Below, one piece after another: positions 44,915 to 54,387 of a stretch of DNA of 64,000 nucleotides. The notes below the pieces were generated by a model. It was not told the origin of the DNA and did no database searches. It was given only the letters and a program-made list of their open reading frames with translations. This DNA is from an uncultured Acetatifactor sp. Its GTDB lineage: Bacteria; Bacillota; Clostridia; Lachnospirales; Lachnospiraceae. The number at the start of each line of letters is the position of its first letter. Position 1 is the stretch's first letter. A program made the translations under genes and the position numbers. Location of the stretch: the NCBI GenBank assembly GCA_947594835.1, contig CANQEH010000007.1, positions 1 through 64,000 of the forward strand, written 5' to 3'.

Positions 44915-46660
44915 TCATCCCAGATCCGGGACGCCCGCCAGAAAAATCTGCTCCGCCGCCTTCCCTTCCGTCTCAAACAGAATGATCTCATTTTGGCCCT
45001 GCTGTAGCAGCGGCCCCGGGAGATAGAGACGCTTCTGGGGCCCGATCTCCCAGAATCTTCCTATATTAAAACCGTTTACAAACGCACAGCCCTTCCCCCA
45101 GCCGGAAAAGTCCAGAAACGTATCCCCGATCTCCTCCGCCTCAAAGACAAACCGGTAAAAGGCCGGGGCCTGTTCCTGATATCCCTTGGAAAAATCCACT
45201 TTGGAGAGATCCGTAAGGGGGAGCGGATACTGTTCCCAGTGGTTGTGCATATGTCCGTTTATCTGGACGCACTGTGCAATGCCTTTGTGCTGGCGCTCCA
45301 GATACGGCCCAAAGTTGACCCGCCCCATATTCTCCACCAGGATATCCAGCCTGGCGCCTTTTACGTCCCCCCGGCCGATGGAATGTTCCTCCAGAAGCTC
45401 CCGGTCGTACAGGGTCAGCACCAGCCTGCCGTCCAACAGGATGCTGGCCCGGTCGCCTGCGCCCCAGAGCCGGATCTTCTCCAGGGTTTCCTCTGTGTCC
45501 AGCCAGGTGCGGTACAGAATATAGCCGTAACTTTGCCCCAGCTTTTCCATGGACTGCGGGCAGACGCTGTGCACCGGCAGGCTGAGCCGCTCCAGGGCGG
45601 CGTCCAGACTCACCTTCTCCTGCACGGGAATCGCGCCGTACTCCTTCCGCTGGATGTTGGTGCTGAATGTCACCTCCGGCACGTCCCGGTACTTGCGGAT
45701 GACTTCCCGGTAGCGGAGATATTTCTCGGTGATCTGGCCGTCCTCGGTCAGCACCGCGTCGTAGTCATAAGAGGTCACGTCCGGCGTCAGCTCCTCGTAG
45801 TAATTGGAACCGTTCATGAAGCCGAAATTGGTGCCGCCCTGGAACATATAGATGTTGACATGGCCAGTCTTTAACATCTCGTCCAGATCTTTTACGCTCT
45901 CCTCCAGATTGCCCCGCATATGGCCGCCGTTGCCCCAGTGGTCAAACCAGCCCACCCAGAATTCCGTGCACATGAGGGGCCCGCCGTCGGTATAGCGCTT
46001 GAGCACCTCAAACCGCTCCCTGGTTTTAGAGCCGAAATTCCCGGTGGGAAGCGTGCCCGGCAGCCTTCCCCCGTTTAAGTTTTCCGGGAAAGGCCCGTCG
46101 GAGGTGACAAGCGGCACCTCGACGCCGCCCTCGGACATCATCCTGCGGATGGCCTCCAGATAAGCGGTGTCGTTGGCATAATAGCCGTACTCGTTTTCCA
46201 CCTGCATCAGGATCACAGGGCCGCCCCTGGTACACTGCAGGGGCACAAGCCGGGGCAGAAGCTCCCGGTAGTACTCTTCCACATGGCGCAGAAAGACCGG
46301 GTCGCTCACCCGCAGCCGCATCCCGTCCTCCCCGAGAAGCCAGGCTGGCAGGCCGCCAAACTCCCATTCTGCGCAGATATAGGGCGAGGGTCTGCAGATC
46401 ACATACAGCCCCAGCTCCTGTGCCAGCCGGATAAACCGCTCCACATCCCGGATCCCCTCAAAGCAGAACACTCCTTTTTCCGGCTCATGCAGATTCCAGG
46501 GGATATAGGTCTCCACCGTATTACACCCAAGGGCTTTCAGCTTCTCCAGTCTGTCCCGCCAATATTCCGGCACCGTCCGGAAATAGTGGAAAGCCCCGGA
46601 AATGATCTGGAACGGCTTCCCGTCCAGATAAAACGTATCCTTTATCTCAAAGCGCCCCAT
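44915..46660 (-). CDS. Glycoside hydrolase family 35 beta-galactosidase
   Basis: This 581-residue enzyme lacks a signal peptide, so it acts in the cytoplasm on imported sugars. The TIM barrel shows FHYFRTVPEYWRDRLEKLKA, YIPWNLHEPEKGVF, RPSPYICAEWEFGGLPAWLL, acid/base Glu in LMQVENEYGYYAN and nucleophile Glu in LMCTEFWVGWFDHWG. The C-terminal beta domains end in FVNGFNIGRFWEIGPQ. GAGGAGTGCGT precedes the ATG at 46660. It lies downstream of the sugar importer genes, implying degradation of a beta-galactoside that this importer brings in. Confidence 0.93.
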   Translation of the reverse strand: MGRFEIKDTFYLDGKPFQIISGAFHYFRTVPEYWRDRLEKLKALGCNTVETYIPWNLHEPEKGVFCFEGIRDVERFIRLAQELGLYVICRPSPYICAEWEFGGLPAWLLGEDGMRLRVSDPVFLRHVEEYYRELLPRLVPLQCTRGGPVILMQVENEYGYYANDTAYLEAIRRMMSEGGVEVPLVTSDGPFPENLNGGRLPGTLPTGNFGSKTRERFEVLKRYTDGGPLMCTEFWVGWFDHWGNGGHMRGNLEESVKDLDEMLKTGHVNIYMFQGGTNFGFMNGSNYYEELTPDVTSYDYDAVLTEDGQITEKYLRYREVIRKYRDVPEVTFSTNIQRKEYGAIPVQEKVSLDAALERLSLPVHSVCPQSMEKLGQSYGYILYRTWLDTEETLEKIRLWGAGDRASILLDGRLVLTLYDRELLEEHSIGRGDVKGARLDILVENMGRVNFGPYLERQHKGIAQCVQINGHMHNHWEQYPLPLTDLSKVDFSKGYQEQAPAFYRFVFEAEEIGDTFLDFSGWGKGCAFVNGFNIGRFWEIGPQKRLYLPGPLLQQGQNEIILFETEGKAAEQIFLAGVPDLG

Positions 46661-46711
46661 ACGCACTCCTCTTTGGCCGCCCCAAACGGCTGCGGCACTT
46701 CCTGTCTGTGG

Positions 46712-46756
46712 CAAAAAGGGGGAGCCCTGTCTCCTTTGCAGGCTTCAGCGCTCCCC
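46712..46756 (-). terminator. Terminator after the sugar-binding protein gene
   Basis: GGGGAGC and GGCTCCCC form the stem over a long loop, followed on the minus strand by CTTTTTGCC. It separates the importer operon from the GH35 gene or attenuates transcription into it. Confidence 0.7.
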
Positions 46757-46815
46757 TCTGTCTTCTTTCCGTGGGTCTGTCTGTCAGACCGCCTCACTCT
46801 GTGCGAGGCCCGATC

Positions 46816-48456
46816 TTACTTGTACACCTCGTCCAGCTGTCTCTGCAGTTCTTCGGTCACCTTATCCACGCCGGCGGCGCTGAGGGCTGCCTGGAACTCT
46901 GCAACGATGTCCTCTGCGGAACCGCTGAACTGGCCGTAGCTGATCTGTTTCATGTAGTTCTCATAGATCTCGTTGATCTGGTCGATCGTGCTTCTGAGCT
47001 CATCCACGTTGGGAACGAACTTGCCGTACTGATAAGGGATCTTGATCGCATCGTACTCTGCGTACAGCTTGTCGATGGCATCCCAGTTCAGACGCGCGTC
47101 CTTGATCTCCAGATCGTCGTTGCGCCCCCACCAGTAGTTGGTAACGCCGTTGATGTTGTCGGTGTCGGAGTTGTAGCCTTCCGGGGTAATCCGCAGGCCT
47201 TCCTCGTTCACATCCCAGGAAACGCCCTGGATACCGTAGTTGAACAGCTTATAGCAGTCGGGGTCATTTCTGATCAGGTCATAGACCATCAGTGCCTTTT
47301 CCGGATTCTTGCTGCCTGCGGAAACTGCCATTGCGCCGTGGGTGATATTCAATGCCACTACGTTTTTGCTCTCCTCGCCGAAGTAGAAGAAGCCAACTTC
47401 CGCATCCGGGTCGGTGTCATAAATCTTGTTGGCCTCGGTATGGCTCACCAGATCGGTCCAGGTCTGGGTGTGATGCTGCTCTGCTGCAACCAGGCCTACG
47501 CGGAAATCATCGCGGTTGGTGTTGGTTCCTCTGTTGAGCACGTCGGAAGACCATACGCCCATGTCGTTCCACTGTTTCATCATGTTCGCATACTCTACCA
47601 GCGACGCGGTATCGGTCATATAAGGGCAGTAAAGGGTGTACGGATCATCCTTGGTGCCGCCCCACATCGCGCCGGAGTTGATGCCGTCGATGGAGATGTA
47701 ATCGGAGTGGGAGGTGATCCAGCCGCCGCCCATCTGTCCGTACTGGGTCGCATCCGAATCCCATACATACTGCAATCCCAGCTCATCCTTGTGATCTGAG
47801 CAGTACTGGAAGTAGGTGGTCAGATCCTCCCAGCTGTGCACGCCGTCTGCCAGGCCTGCGTCCTTCGCCCAGTCCAGACGATAGATAAAGCCGTGGTTTG
47901 TCCACTGTGCGTAATTGTCCTCGGGCATCAGATAAATCTCACCGTTGTATTTGCACATCTCCCAGTCTTCTGCGGGCACGCTCTCCCAGGTCTTGGGGGC
48001 GTAGGTCTTTAACATATCCTCGGAGAGTTCCAAAAAGGCGCCGTTCTTTGCGTTCGGCCAGGCGTCCAGCCAGTCGGTAGCGGTGCCGACCAGATCTACG
48101 GTACCGTCCATGGAGGCGAGAAGCAGGTTATAGTTGGAAAGATAGTCCGTCCAGGAAAGGAAGTAAATGTCCAGATGGGCGTTTGCCTTCTCCTCCAGAA
48201 TAGCGTTCAGCTGCTCCATCATCTCCAGATATCTCTGTTCTTTCTCACCGTCCGGCTTGTCGTTGGTGGTCAGGTAAGTGATGGTCACGATCTCGTCGCT
48301 GGAAGCGCTGCTATTTCCTTCTGCAGTTCCTCCCGCAGTACTGCTGCCGCTGTCAGCGCTGCCGCCAGCAGGGTTTTCTGCATTGCCTCCGCCGCAGGCC
48401 GTCATACCGGCTACCATGGTCACGGTCAGCAATGCTGCCAACAATTTCTTTTTCAT
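46816..48456 (-). CDS. Sugar ABC transporter binding lipoprotein (family 1, LplA type)
   Basis: This 546-residue lipoprotein has a lipobox (VAGMTACGGG, Cys about 21) followed by a Gly/Ser-rich linker. The SBP_bac_1 fold shows ITYLTTNDKPDGEKEQRYLEMME at the start, AKNGAFLELSEDML, DRLDWAKDAGL-like segments and SKNPEKALMVYDLIRNDPD. Its length (over 500) matches the LplA-type group for complex oligosaccharides. AGGAGGGAAAAAC is the ribosome site. It is third in the LplB-LplC-binding protein operon. No ATPase gene is present in the operon, so a shared MsmX-like ATPase is expected. Confidence 0.9.
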   Translation of the reverse strand: MKKKLLAALLTVTMVAGMTACGGGNAENPAGGSADSGSSTAGGTAEGNSSASSDEIVTITYLTTNDKPDGEKEQRYLEMMEQLNAILEEKANAHLDIYFLSWTDYLSNYNLLLASMDGTVDLVGTATDWLDAWPNAKNGAFLELSEDMLKTYAPKTWESVPAEDWEMCKYNGEIYLMPEDNYAQWTNHGFIYRLDWAKDAGLADGVHSWEDLTTYFQYCSDHKDELGLQYVWDSDATQYGQMGGGWITSHSDYISIDGINSGAMWGGTKDDPYTLYCPYMTDTASLVEYANMMKQWNDMGVWSSDVLNRGTNTNRDDFRVGLVAAEQHHTQTWTDLVSHTEANKIYDTDPDAEVGFFYFGEESKNVVALNITHGAMAVSAGSKNPEKALMVYDLIRNDPDCYKLFNYGIQGVSWDVNEEGLRITPEGYNSDTDNINGVTNYWWGRNDDLEIKDARLNWDAIDKLYAEYDAIKIPYQYGKFVPNVDELRSTIDQINEIYENYMKQISYGQFSGSAEDIVAEFQAALSAAGVDKVTEELQRQLDEVYK

Positions 48457-48517
48457 GTTTTTCCCTCCTATTAAATTGTTTTATAGTCAGCCCCAGAGGG
48501 GCTTCCTGACAAAAGGA

Positions 48518-49444
48518 TCAGCCCTTTACCGCGCCTACCGTGATACCGCTGATGAAGTACCGCTGCACGAAGGGGTACAGTAAAACGATGGGGCCGGTTG
48601 CCAGCACGGCGTTGGCCATCTTGACGCCCTCCTGGGGGATATCCGTCAGGGTGACGTACTGTCCCGCAACGGAGTTGCGCAGCTGATCCATCTTGTTCAC
48701 CACCTCATAAAGCATGAACTGCAGCGGCTTTACGGGAACCTTGGGGCCTAAGAACAGGGAGGACTGATACCACTCGTTCCAGTACCCCAGCGCCAGAAAC
48801 AGGCCGATGGTGGCAAGCGCCGGTTTTAACATGGGCAGGATCAGGGAGACAAAGATCCGGAAATCTCCCGCCCCGTCAATCTTCCCGGATTCCGTGATCT
48901 CATGCGGGATGGATTTCACAAAATTCTTCATCAGAATGATCAGCCAGGGAGTCATCAGAAGCGGCAAAAGCACCGCCAGGTAACTGTCCCTGAGATGGTA
49001 GGTCTGGGTCATCAGCAGATAGTAGGGCGCCAGGCCCGCCTGGAACAGGCTGGTAAAGTAGATGAAGAAGGATATGCCGTTTCGGAAGGAAAAATCCTTT
49101 CTCTGCAACGCATAGCCCGTCATGGAGATGATGGAAAGCCCCAACACGGTGCCCACCAAGGTCATGATGATGGTCAGCGCATAGGATTTCCAGATCAGCC
49201 CGCTTTTGGTCACCATCTGGTAGGCCTGAAGGCTGAATTCCTTGGGCCAGAACTGCACGCCCTCGGATCGGATCACCTGCTCCTGCGTAAAGGAGGAGGA
49301 GATGATGATGATAAACGGAACGATACAGCATATTGCGTACAATGTGATGAACACATAGCCGAATCCCCGGATGATCTTATCGGAAGTTCCAATCTTTACC
49401 TTTGCGCCGGAATCCGCTAGATCTAAATTTTTATTCTTCGCCAT
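48518..49444 (-). CDS. lplC: Sugar ABC transporter permease (LplC/MsmG type)
   Basis: This 308-residue permease has six TM helices. Its EAA-like loop PHEITESGKIDGAGDFRIFVSLILPMLKP is the docking site for the ATPase. It is the shorter of the two permeases and ends in FISGITVGAVKG, a typical LplC end. GAGGTAGCT precedes the ATG at 49444. It lies 66 bp after the LplB-type gene and 61 bp before the binding-protein gene. Confidence 0.92.
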   Translation of the reverse strand: MAKNKNLDLADSGAKVKIGTSDKIIRGFGYVFITLYAICCIVPFIIIISSSFTQEQVIRSEGVQFWPKEFSLQAYQMVTKSGLIWKSYALTIIMTLVGTVLGLSIISMTGYALQRKDFSFRNGISFFIYFTSLFQAGLAPYYLLMTQTYHLRDSYLAVLLPLLMTPWLIILMKNFVKSIPHEITESGKIDGAGDFRIFVSLILPMLKPALATIGLFLALGYWNEWYQSSLFLGPKVPVKPLQFMLYEVVNKMDQLRNSVAGQYVTLTDIPQEGVKMANAVLATGPIVLLYPFVQRYFISGITVGAVKG

Positions 49445-49509
49445 AGCTACCTCGCTTCCGGGCACCTTTTGTGCCCCATTGCCACACTGCCGGTCTTAAG
49501 CGCCCTCTC

Positions 49510-50472
49510 TTAGAACAAGGAGTAATCGGGGTCTATTTTTTTCACGATGGTATTGACTACCATGACTACCACAAAGCCGAAGATGGACTGGTACAGGCCC
49601 ACGGCGGATGCAGTGGAAAAGTTGAAATCCGTCACAGTACAACGGTACACATAGGTCTCTATGATATCCGTGGTGCCGTACAACAGCGGGTTGGAACCCA
49701 CCACGTTGTAAAACAGCCCGAAGTTTCCTTTGACGATGCCGCCCAGGGCAAACAAAAGCAGGATGACGATGGTGGGCTTTAAGCTGGGCAGGATGATGTA
49801 GCGTATCTTCTGAAAGCCGTTGGCGCCGTCCACCCTGGCCGCCTCGATGGTCTCTGAATCGATCCCCATGATGGCCGCGAAATACACCACCGAGTTGTAT
49901 CCCGTCTGCTGCCATAAGTAGATGAGTACCAAGAGCACCGTCCACACGTTAGGATCCGAATAAGGTTTCCACAGCTCCAGCCCCAGCTTGCCCAAGATCC
50001 CGTTTACAAAACCGGTGTCGTAGTTTAAGAGGTTGAACACCAAAACGCCTACCAGCACCTGGGAGATGAAGTAGGGCAGGAACATGATGGTCTGGGACAC
50101 TTTTTTAAACCATCTGCTGCGCATCTCGTTTAAGAGGATGGCCACGAACACCGCCAGGGCATTGCCCAAAAGGATGAACGCCAGATTGTAAAGGATCGTG
50201 TTGCGGGTCAGCTGGAACAGCTTCCCGGAAGTGGCAAGAAACTCAAAGTTGTCCAGCCCGATGAACTTGCTGCCGAAAATGCCGTCCCGGTAGTTGTACC
50301 GCACAAACGCCACCCAGATGCCCGGCAGGGGCGCATAGCTGAACGCCAGAAAGAACACGATAGCCGGCATACACATTAAGATCAGGACCCGATGCCGCCA
50401 GATCTTTTCTCTCAGGGTGAGCTTTCTCACCTGTACCGTGGCCGTATTGGCTTTCTGCTTTTTTCGTGCCAT
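49510..50472 (-). CDS. lplB: Sugar ABC transporter permease (LplB type)
   Basis: This 320-residue permease has six TM helices and a docking loop IDSETIEAARVDGANGFQKIRYIILPSLKP, as in LplB-type carriers. Its end TIVKKIDPDYSLF is characteristic for that group. I choose the ATG at 50472 because the ribosome site AAGGAGAG is well spaced; the GTG three codons earlier would be too close. It is the first gene of the operon, with the promoter at 50553-50582. Confidence 0.92.
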   Translation of the reverse strand: MARKKQKANTATVQVRKLTLREKIWRHRVLILMCMPAIVFFLAFSYAPLPGIWVAFVRYNYRDGIFGSKFIGLDNFEFLATSGKLFQLTRNTILYNLAFILLGNALAVFVAILLNEMRSRWFKKVSQTIMFLPYFISQVLVGVLVFNLLNYDTGFVNGILGKLGLELWKPYSDPNVWTVLLVLIYLWQQTGYNSVVYFAAIMGIDSETIEAARVDGANGFQKIRYIILPSLKPTIVILLLFALGGIVKGNFGLFYNVVGSNPLLYGTTDIIETYVYRCTVTDFNFSTASAVGLYQSIFGFVVVMVVNTIVKKIDPDYSLF

Positions 50473-50522
50473 CTCGCTCACTCTCCTTTTTATTGATATA
50501 GAATAGACATCATATTGTCATT

Positions 50523-50536
50523 TTGCATATCTGCAA
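50523..50536. promoter_or_regulatory. Candidate operator O1 of the sugar importer
   Basis: TTGCATATCTGCAA is a near-perfect 14-bp palindrome just downstream of the promoter's -10. A second copy (TTGCATATTTGTAA) is at 50600-50613, upstream of the -35. Centres are 77 bp apart, about seven helical turns. These could be targets of the LacI-type regulator encoded upstream. Confidence 0.5.
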
Positions 50537-50552
50537 CCGATTTCATAGTTAT

Positions 50553-50582
50553 ATTAAATCACATTTTACCCCCCCAAGTCAA
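50553..50582 (-). promoter_or_regulatory. Promoter of the sugar importer operon
   Basis: On the minus strand TTGACT (50582-50577) and TTTAAT (50558-50553) are separated by 18 bases. It lies about 80 bp before the LplB start and is flanked by two similar palindromes. Confidence 0.6.
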
Positions 50583-50599
50583 GTTGTTCTATCAATTCT

Positions 50600-50613
50600 T
50601 TGCATATTTGTAA
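50600..50613. promoter_or_regulatory. Candidate operator O2 of the sugar importer
   Basis: TTGCATATTTGTAA matches the downstream palindrome at 12 of 14 bases and lies just upstream of the -35. A pair flanking a promoter suggests repression loops. Confidence 0.45.
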
Positions 50614-50671
50614 TTTATAGACAATTTAGCGGTGTCCATTTGTATAAAATATACAATTTGATTTTGGCATA

Positions 50672-50704
50672 TAAAAAGGAGAGGCTGAAAACGCCTCTCC
50701 TTTT
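50672..50704 (-). terminator. Terminator of the LacI-family gene
   Basis: GGAGAGGC and GCCTCTCC with flanking A/T runs form a strong stem; the minus strand ends in TCCTTTTTATATG, about 30 bp after the regulator stop. Confidence 0.88.
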
Positions 50705-50737
50705 CGATGGAACTGTTCTGTTTTTTTGTAAGCGGTA

Positions 50738-51793
50738 TCATTTTCTGGGAGCCGGGCCGCTGCTCTCCCTGACCACCAGGGTTGGCGTCACCCGCTGCAG
50801 CCTGGGCATCTCCCGCCTCTCCGCAGCCGCCACCGCAGTCTCCACCAGCAGGGTGCCGAAGCTTTCATAATTGTAATCGATGCTGGTGAGCTTGGGCACC
50901 AGGTGATCCGTGATATAAGTGTTGTCATAGCTGACCACGGTGATGTCCTGCGGGATCCCATATCCGTGTTCCAGGATGCTGCGCACAATCCCCGCCGCGG
51001 AAAAATCATTGATGGCAATGACTGCCGTGGGCGTAATGCCCTGATCCAGCATCCCGTTCATGCTGTCGTAGGCGCCTGCCGCATCATAAAAGCCTGTCTC
51101 CCGGATCAGCTCCGGCCTGAAATCGATCTGGTTGCGCTGTAAGATCTGCTTGTAGCGCTGGGCTTTCTCAAAGGTAGACAGCACGTTCATCCGCCCGCCC
51201 ACCAGAGCGATATCCCGGTGCCCCAGCCCGATTAAATGCTCCAGCAGAAGATCCATGGTCTTCATGGCGTCGATCTGTACCTGATAGCACTGCGTGCCGT
51301 CCAGCTTGCCCGTGATCACCATGGGGATGGCGCCGAACAGGCTGTTGACCAGCTCCACATACTCCACGTTGGAGACCAGATCGTCCACGCTGCCGCCCAT
51401 CTGGATCACCGCGTCCACCCGCTGCTCATGCAGCTTCTCCAGCTGCTTTTTCTCCTGGCTTGGCTGGCCCAGGGAATTGCACAAAAGGACGGTATACCCC
51501 AGCTTCCAGGCCGCCAGCTCGCAGGCTACAAAAACCTGGGCGTAATAGGGATTGCGCACGTCTGCCGCAATGATGCCGATGAGCTTGCTTCTGGTGTCAG
51601 AGAGCCCTCTGGCCATGGCGTTGGGCTTGAAGTTGTATTTCTCAATGATTTCCAGGATGCGTTTCTTCTTTTCCGGGCGCACATTGGCGCTGCCTGTCAG
51701 CACGCGGGAGACGGTGGCTGCGGACACGCCGGCCTCCCTGGCGATGTCATATATGGTGAGGGCCTTTTCCTCCGGTTGTTTTACCCCATCCAT
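50738..51793 (-). CDS. LacI-family transcriptional regulator
   Basis: This 351-residue regulator has an N-terminal HTH (LTIYDIAREAGVSAATVSRVL, about 12-32) with the hinge helix FKPNAMARGLSDTRS and a periplasmic-binding-protein-like effector domain (IGIIAADVRNPYYAQVF). It lies immediately upstream of the sugar importer, in the same direction but separated by a terminator. A palindrome (ATTTCAAAATTTGAAAT) 12 bp before its own ATG suggests autoregulation, while different palindromes flank the importer promoter. The ligand is probably the imported beta-galactoside or a product. Confidence 0.92.
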   Translation of the reverse strand: MDGVKQPEEKALTIYDIAREAGVSAATVSRVLTGSANVRPEKKKRILEIIEKYNFKPNAMARGLSDTRSKLIGIIAADVRNPYYAQVFVACELAAWKLGYTVLLCNSLGQPSQEKKQLEKLHEQRVDAVIQMGGSVDDLVSNVEYVELVNSLFGAIPMVITGKLDGTQCYQVQIDAMKTMDLLLEHLIGLGHRDIALVGGRMNVLSTFEKAQRYKQILQRNQIDFRPELIRETGFYDAAGAYDSMNGMLDQGITPTAVIAINDFSAAGIVRSILEHGYGIPQDITVVSYDNTYITDHLVPKLTSIDYNYESFGTLLVETAVAAAERREMPRLQRVTPTLVVRESSGPAPRK

Positions 51794-51804
51794 CCCAACA
51801 CCTC

Positions 51805-51821
51805 ATTTCAAAATTTGAAAT
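51805..51821. promoter_or_regulatory. Palindrome before the LacI-family gene
   Basis: ATTTCAAAATTTGAAAT is a 17-bp palindrome with a central A, located 12 bp before the regulator's ATG. LacI-family sites are typically of such length and symmetry, so it is a candidate autoregulatory operator. Confidence 0.5.
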
Positions 51822-51920
51822 CGGTTTCTTTTTTTTATCATAATCCAGACGGGATACATCTGTCAAGAGAAAACATCGTTTCCGCAATCTACCGTTTCCA
51901 CAATCTATCGTTTCCGCGGT

Positions 51921-54353
51921 TTACAAAAGAATCGTCCCGGCGATTTCTCCCTCCCTCATGGACAGCCGCAGCGCGATGGGCCCCTTTCCCAGCCTGCGGA
52001 CGTAGACCCACAGCCTGCCCTGGTAAGTGCGCCTTCCTTTTGCGGAATAGGGCGTCACGTCGCTCAAGTCCCCGCTCTCCAAGCCCATCCGCCTGCCGGG
52101 GCCTTCCACCACGACGGCGATTTCTTCCTCCTTCCAGGTCACAGGTCTTCCTGCCGGATCCTTTAACCCCACCTGCACCTGATACAGGTAGCCCGGCTCG
52201 CCAGAGGCTTCTTCCCAGGACTTCTCACCCAACAGATCCGGCTGCTGCCACACGCTGTATGTAAAGCCCGCCGCCTCCAGGACTGTGGAGAGGGAATCCG
52301 TCAGCGTCTCCTTCCCCGGCCCTGCTGCCCGGGCAGTCAGCGTGCCGGGGCGGAAGGGAAGGGTAAAGCAATACGCGCCGTCCCCGTTGTACGACTCCAG
52401 AGTCCCCACCAGGGCATGATCCAGGAAAAGCTCCACCTTCGGCAGGTTGGAGTAGACCTTCACCAGAATTTCCTCCCCCGGCTCGTAATTCCAGTGGCGC
52501 TGCATAGGCCGCCAGTCCTCCGGGCCGTCCGAGACGCGCCTTGTGGCCAGCGCCAGCACCGGGGCGTCCTGCCAGAAGGAACGCCGCCTGTCAAACTCCG
52601 GCTTCGGCTCCCCGGCACAGGTCAGAATCCCCGCCATGGAGCCGCGGATGGGCCAGCCTTTCGCCTCTCCCAGATAATCAATGCCCGTCCAGAGGAACTG
52701 CCCGCTGATATAGGGATTGTCCCGCACCGCCAGCCAGGCCCCGTAGCTGTGACCGTTTTCGCTGCCTAAAAGAGGTTTCCCGGGGAATCTGGCGTGATCC
52801 GCCTCATAGAGATGCTCCTTGTAATTGTACCCGATCACGTCCAGCCCGTCCAAAAGGCCCGTCCCGGCAGACAGCTCCGGATAGGCGCAGGCCAATGTCA
52901 CCGGACGGCTGTCGTCCTCCCGGCGCGCCACCTGCTCCAGTCTCCCGGCGAGGCATACCAGACGTGCGGCGTTTGGCCTGTCCGGGTCATAGCGCTGCTC
53001 GGCGGCCGGCTTTCCGGCGTCGTTGTTGCCCGTCATGTGTTCAAAGAGCGGATGACAGTAAGGGTCGTTGGGGTAATCAATCTCGTTGCCGATGCTCCAC
53101 AGGATCACGGAAGGGTGGTTCCTGTCCCGGCGGATCATGGCAGCCAGATCTTCCTCCCCCCACTGGGGGAACTCCTCGTAATAGCCCTGGTGTCCCGGCG
53201 GGTAAACATTATGCCCCGTCACCCACTTGTTTTTCGCGTTCTCCCACTCGTCAAAGGCTTCGTCCATGACCAGAAACCCCATCCGGTCGCAGAGCGCGTA
53301 CAGCTCCGGCATATGCGGGTTATGGCTGCATCGGATGGCGTTGCAGCCGCATTCCTTTAACCGCTCCAGACGCCTCTGCCAGACGGGCGCCTCCATAGCC
53401 GCCCCCAGAGCGCCGCCGTCGTGATGGACGCAGACGCCCTTTAGTTTTGTCTCGATCCCGTTTAAGAAAAATCCCCTGTCCGGGTCAAACAGGGCCTCCC
53501 GCAGGCCCACCTGCTGTTCGTCTGCCAGATAAGGTTCCCCGCCCTCCGGGGTATACCATGTCCGCATGGTATATAGGAACGGGTGATCCGGCGCCCAGAG
53601 AAACGCCTTCTCCCATTGGGCGGCGAGAACGGTCGTCTCCCCCGGCCGGCCCTCTCCCTCCAGCGTCAGGCAGACCTTTCCCTCCCCATCCACAAACCGG
53701 GTGACAATCTGCACACGGCCCTCCTGTCCTTCCGGGGACAAGGGTCCTTCCACGCTGTGGCGCACCGTGACTGAGGCGCTTCCCTCTCTCCCGTCCCGGG
53801 AGGGACGGATCTTCGACGCCCGGAACACCACGCCGTATTCGCAGGGGTGTACCGGCTCCTGGATGAGAAGCGTTACCTTCCGCGTGATGCCGCTTCCGGT
53901 ATACCAGCGGGAGTCTGCGATATCCGGATGGGAGACCTTCACTGCCAGCACGTTCCCGCAGTCCCCAAAGGCCGCCGCATGGGTGATGTCATAGGAAAAG
54001 GTGCTGTAGCCGCTGGGACGTTTCCCAAGATAATAGCTGTTGCACCAGACCTGGCTGTTTTTATACACGCCGTCAAAGACCACCCGGATCTGTTTCCCCC
54101 GGTATTCCTCCGGCAGGAAAAAGTGCGCCCGGTACCAGGCGGTGCCGCCGGGCAGATAGCCCGTGCCGCTGGAGCAGGCCTGGGAGAAGGGCTGCTCCAC
54201 AGCCCAGTCATGGGGCAGACAGACCGGGCGGAAGGCGCTGTCGTCAAAGCCCTTGTACCAGGCTTCTTCCACCTCCCGGCCCCAGACCTCCCCCGGCCCG
54301 CAGGCCTCCGAAAACTTCCAGTTGTCCCACAAAACGATCTGTGTCCTGTCCAT
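51921..54353 (-). CDS. Glycoside hydrolase family 2 (beta-galactosidase/beta-glucuronidase type)
   Basis: This 810-residue enzyme has the N-terminal sugar-binding jelly roll (NWKFSEACGPGEVW, LPHDWAVEQPFSQ, SSGTGYLPGGTAWYRAHF) and the immunoglobulin-like domain. The TIM barrel shows VCVHHDGGALGAAM, ECGCNAIRCSHNPHMPE, acid/base Glu in VILWSIGNEIDYPND and a nucleophile region LLGSENGHSYGAWLA. It lacks a signal peptide. GAAGGAGGCGCAT is the ribosome site. Substrate, whether beta-galactoside, glucuronide or other, cannot be read with confidence. Its location next to the importer suggests a role in the same glycan pathway. Confidence 0.9.
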   Translation of the reverse strand: MDRTQIVLWDNWKFSEACGPGEVWGREVEEAWYKGFDDSAFRPVCLPHDWAVEQPFSQACSSGTGYLPGGTAWYRAHFFLPEEYRGKQIRVVFDGVYKNSQVWCNSYYLGKRPSGYSTFSYDITHAAAFGDCGNVLAVKVSHPDIADSRWYTGSGITRKVTLLIQEPVHPCEYGVVFRASKIRPSRDGREGSASVTVRHSVEGPLSPEGQEGRVQIVTRFVDGEGKVCLTLEGEGRPGETTVLAAQWEKAFLWAPDHPFLYTMRTWYTPEGGEPYLADEQQVGLREALFDPDRGFFLNGIETKLKGVCVHHDGGALGAAMEAPVWQRRLERLKECGCNAIRCSHNPHMPELYALCDRMGFLVMDEAFDEWENAKNKWVTGHNVYPPGHQGYYEEFPQWGEEDLAAMIRRDRNHPSVILWSIGNEIDYPNDPYCHPLFEHMTGNNDAGKPAAEQRYDPDRPNAARLVCLAGRLEQVARREDDSRPVTLACAYPELSAGTGLLDGLDVIGYNYKEHLYEADHARFPGKPLLGSENGHSYGAWLAVRDNPYISGQFLWTGIDYLGEAKGWPIRGSMAGILTCAGEPKPEFDRRRSFWQDAPVLALATRRVSDGPEDWRPMQRHWNYEPGEEILVKVYSNLPKVELFLDHALVGTLESYNGDGAYCFTLPFRPGTLTARAAGPGKETLTDSLSTVLEAAGFTYSVWQQPDLLGEKSWEEASGEPGYLYQVQVGLKDPAGRPVTWKEEEIAVVVEGPGRRMGLESGDLSDVTPYSAKGRRTYQGRLWVYVRRLGKGPIALRLSMREGEIAGTILL

Positions 54354-54387
54354 ATGCGCCTCCTTCAGAGGATTTGGTCTGCGGGCC

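Noticed and set aside
46708-47799. Open frame of 363 codons opposite the sugar-binding lipoprotein gene
   Set aside because: Antisense shadow with Val/Gly/His bias; the minus strand gene has signal peptide, lipobox and family features.
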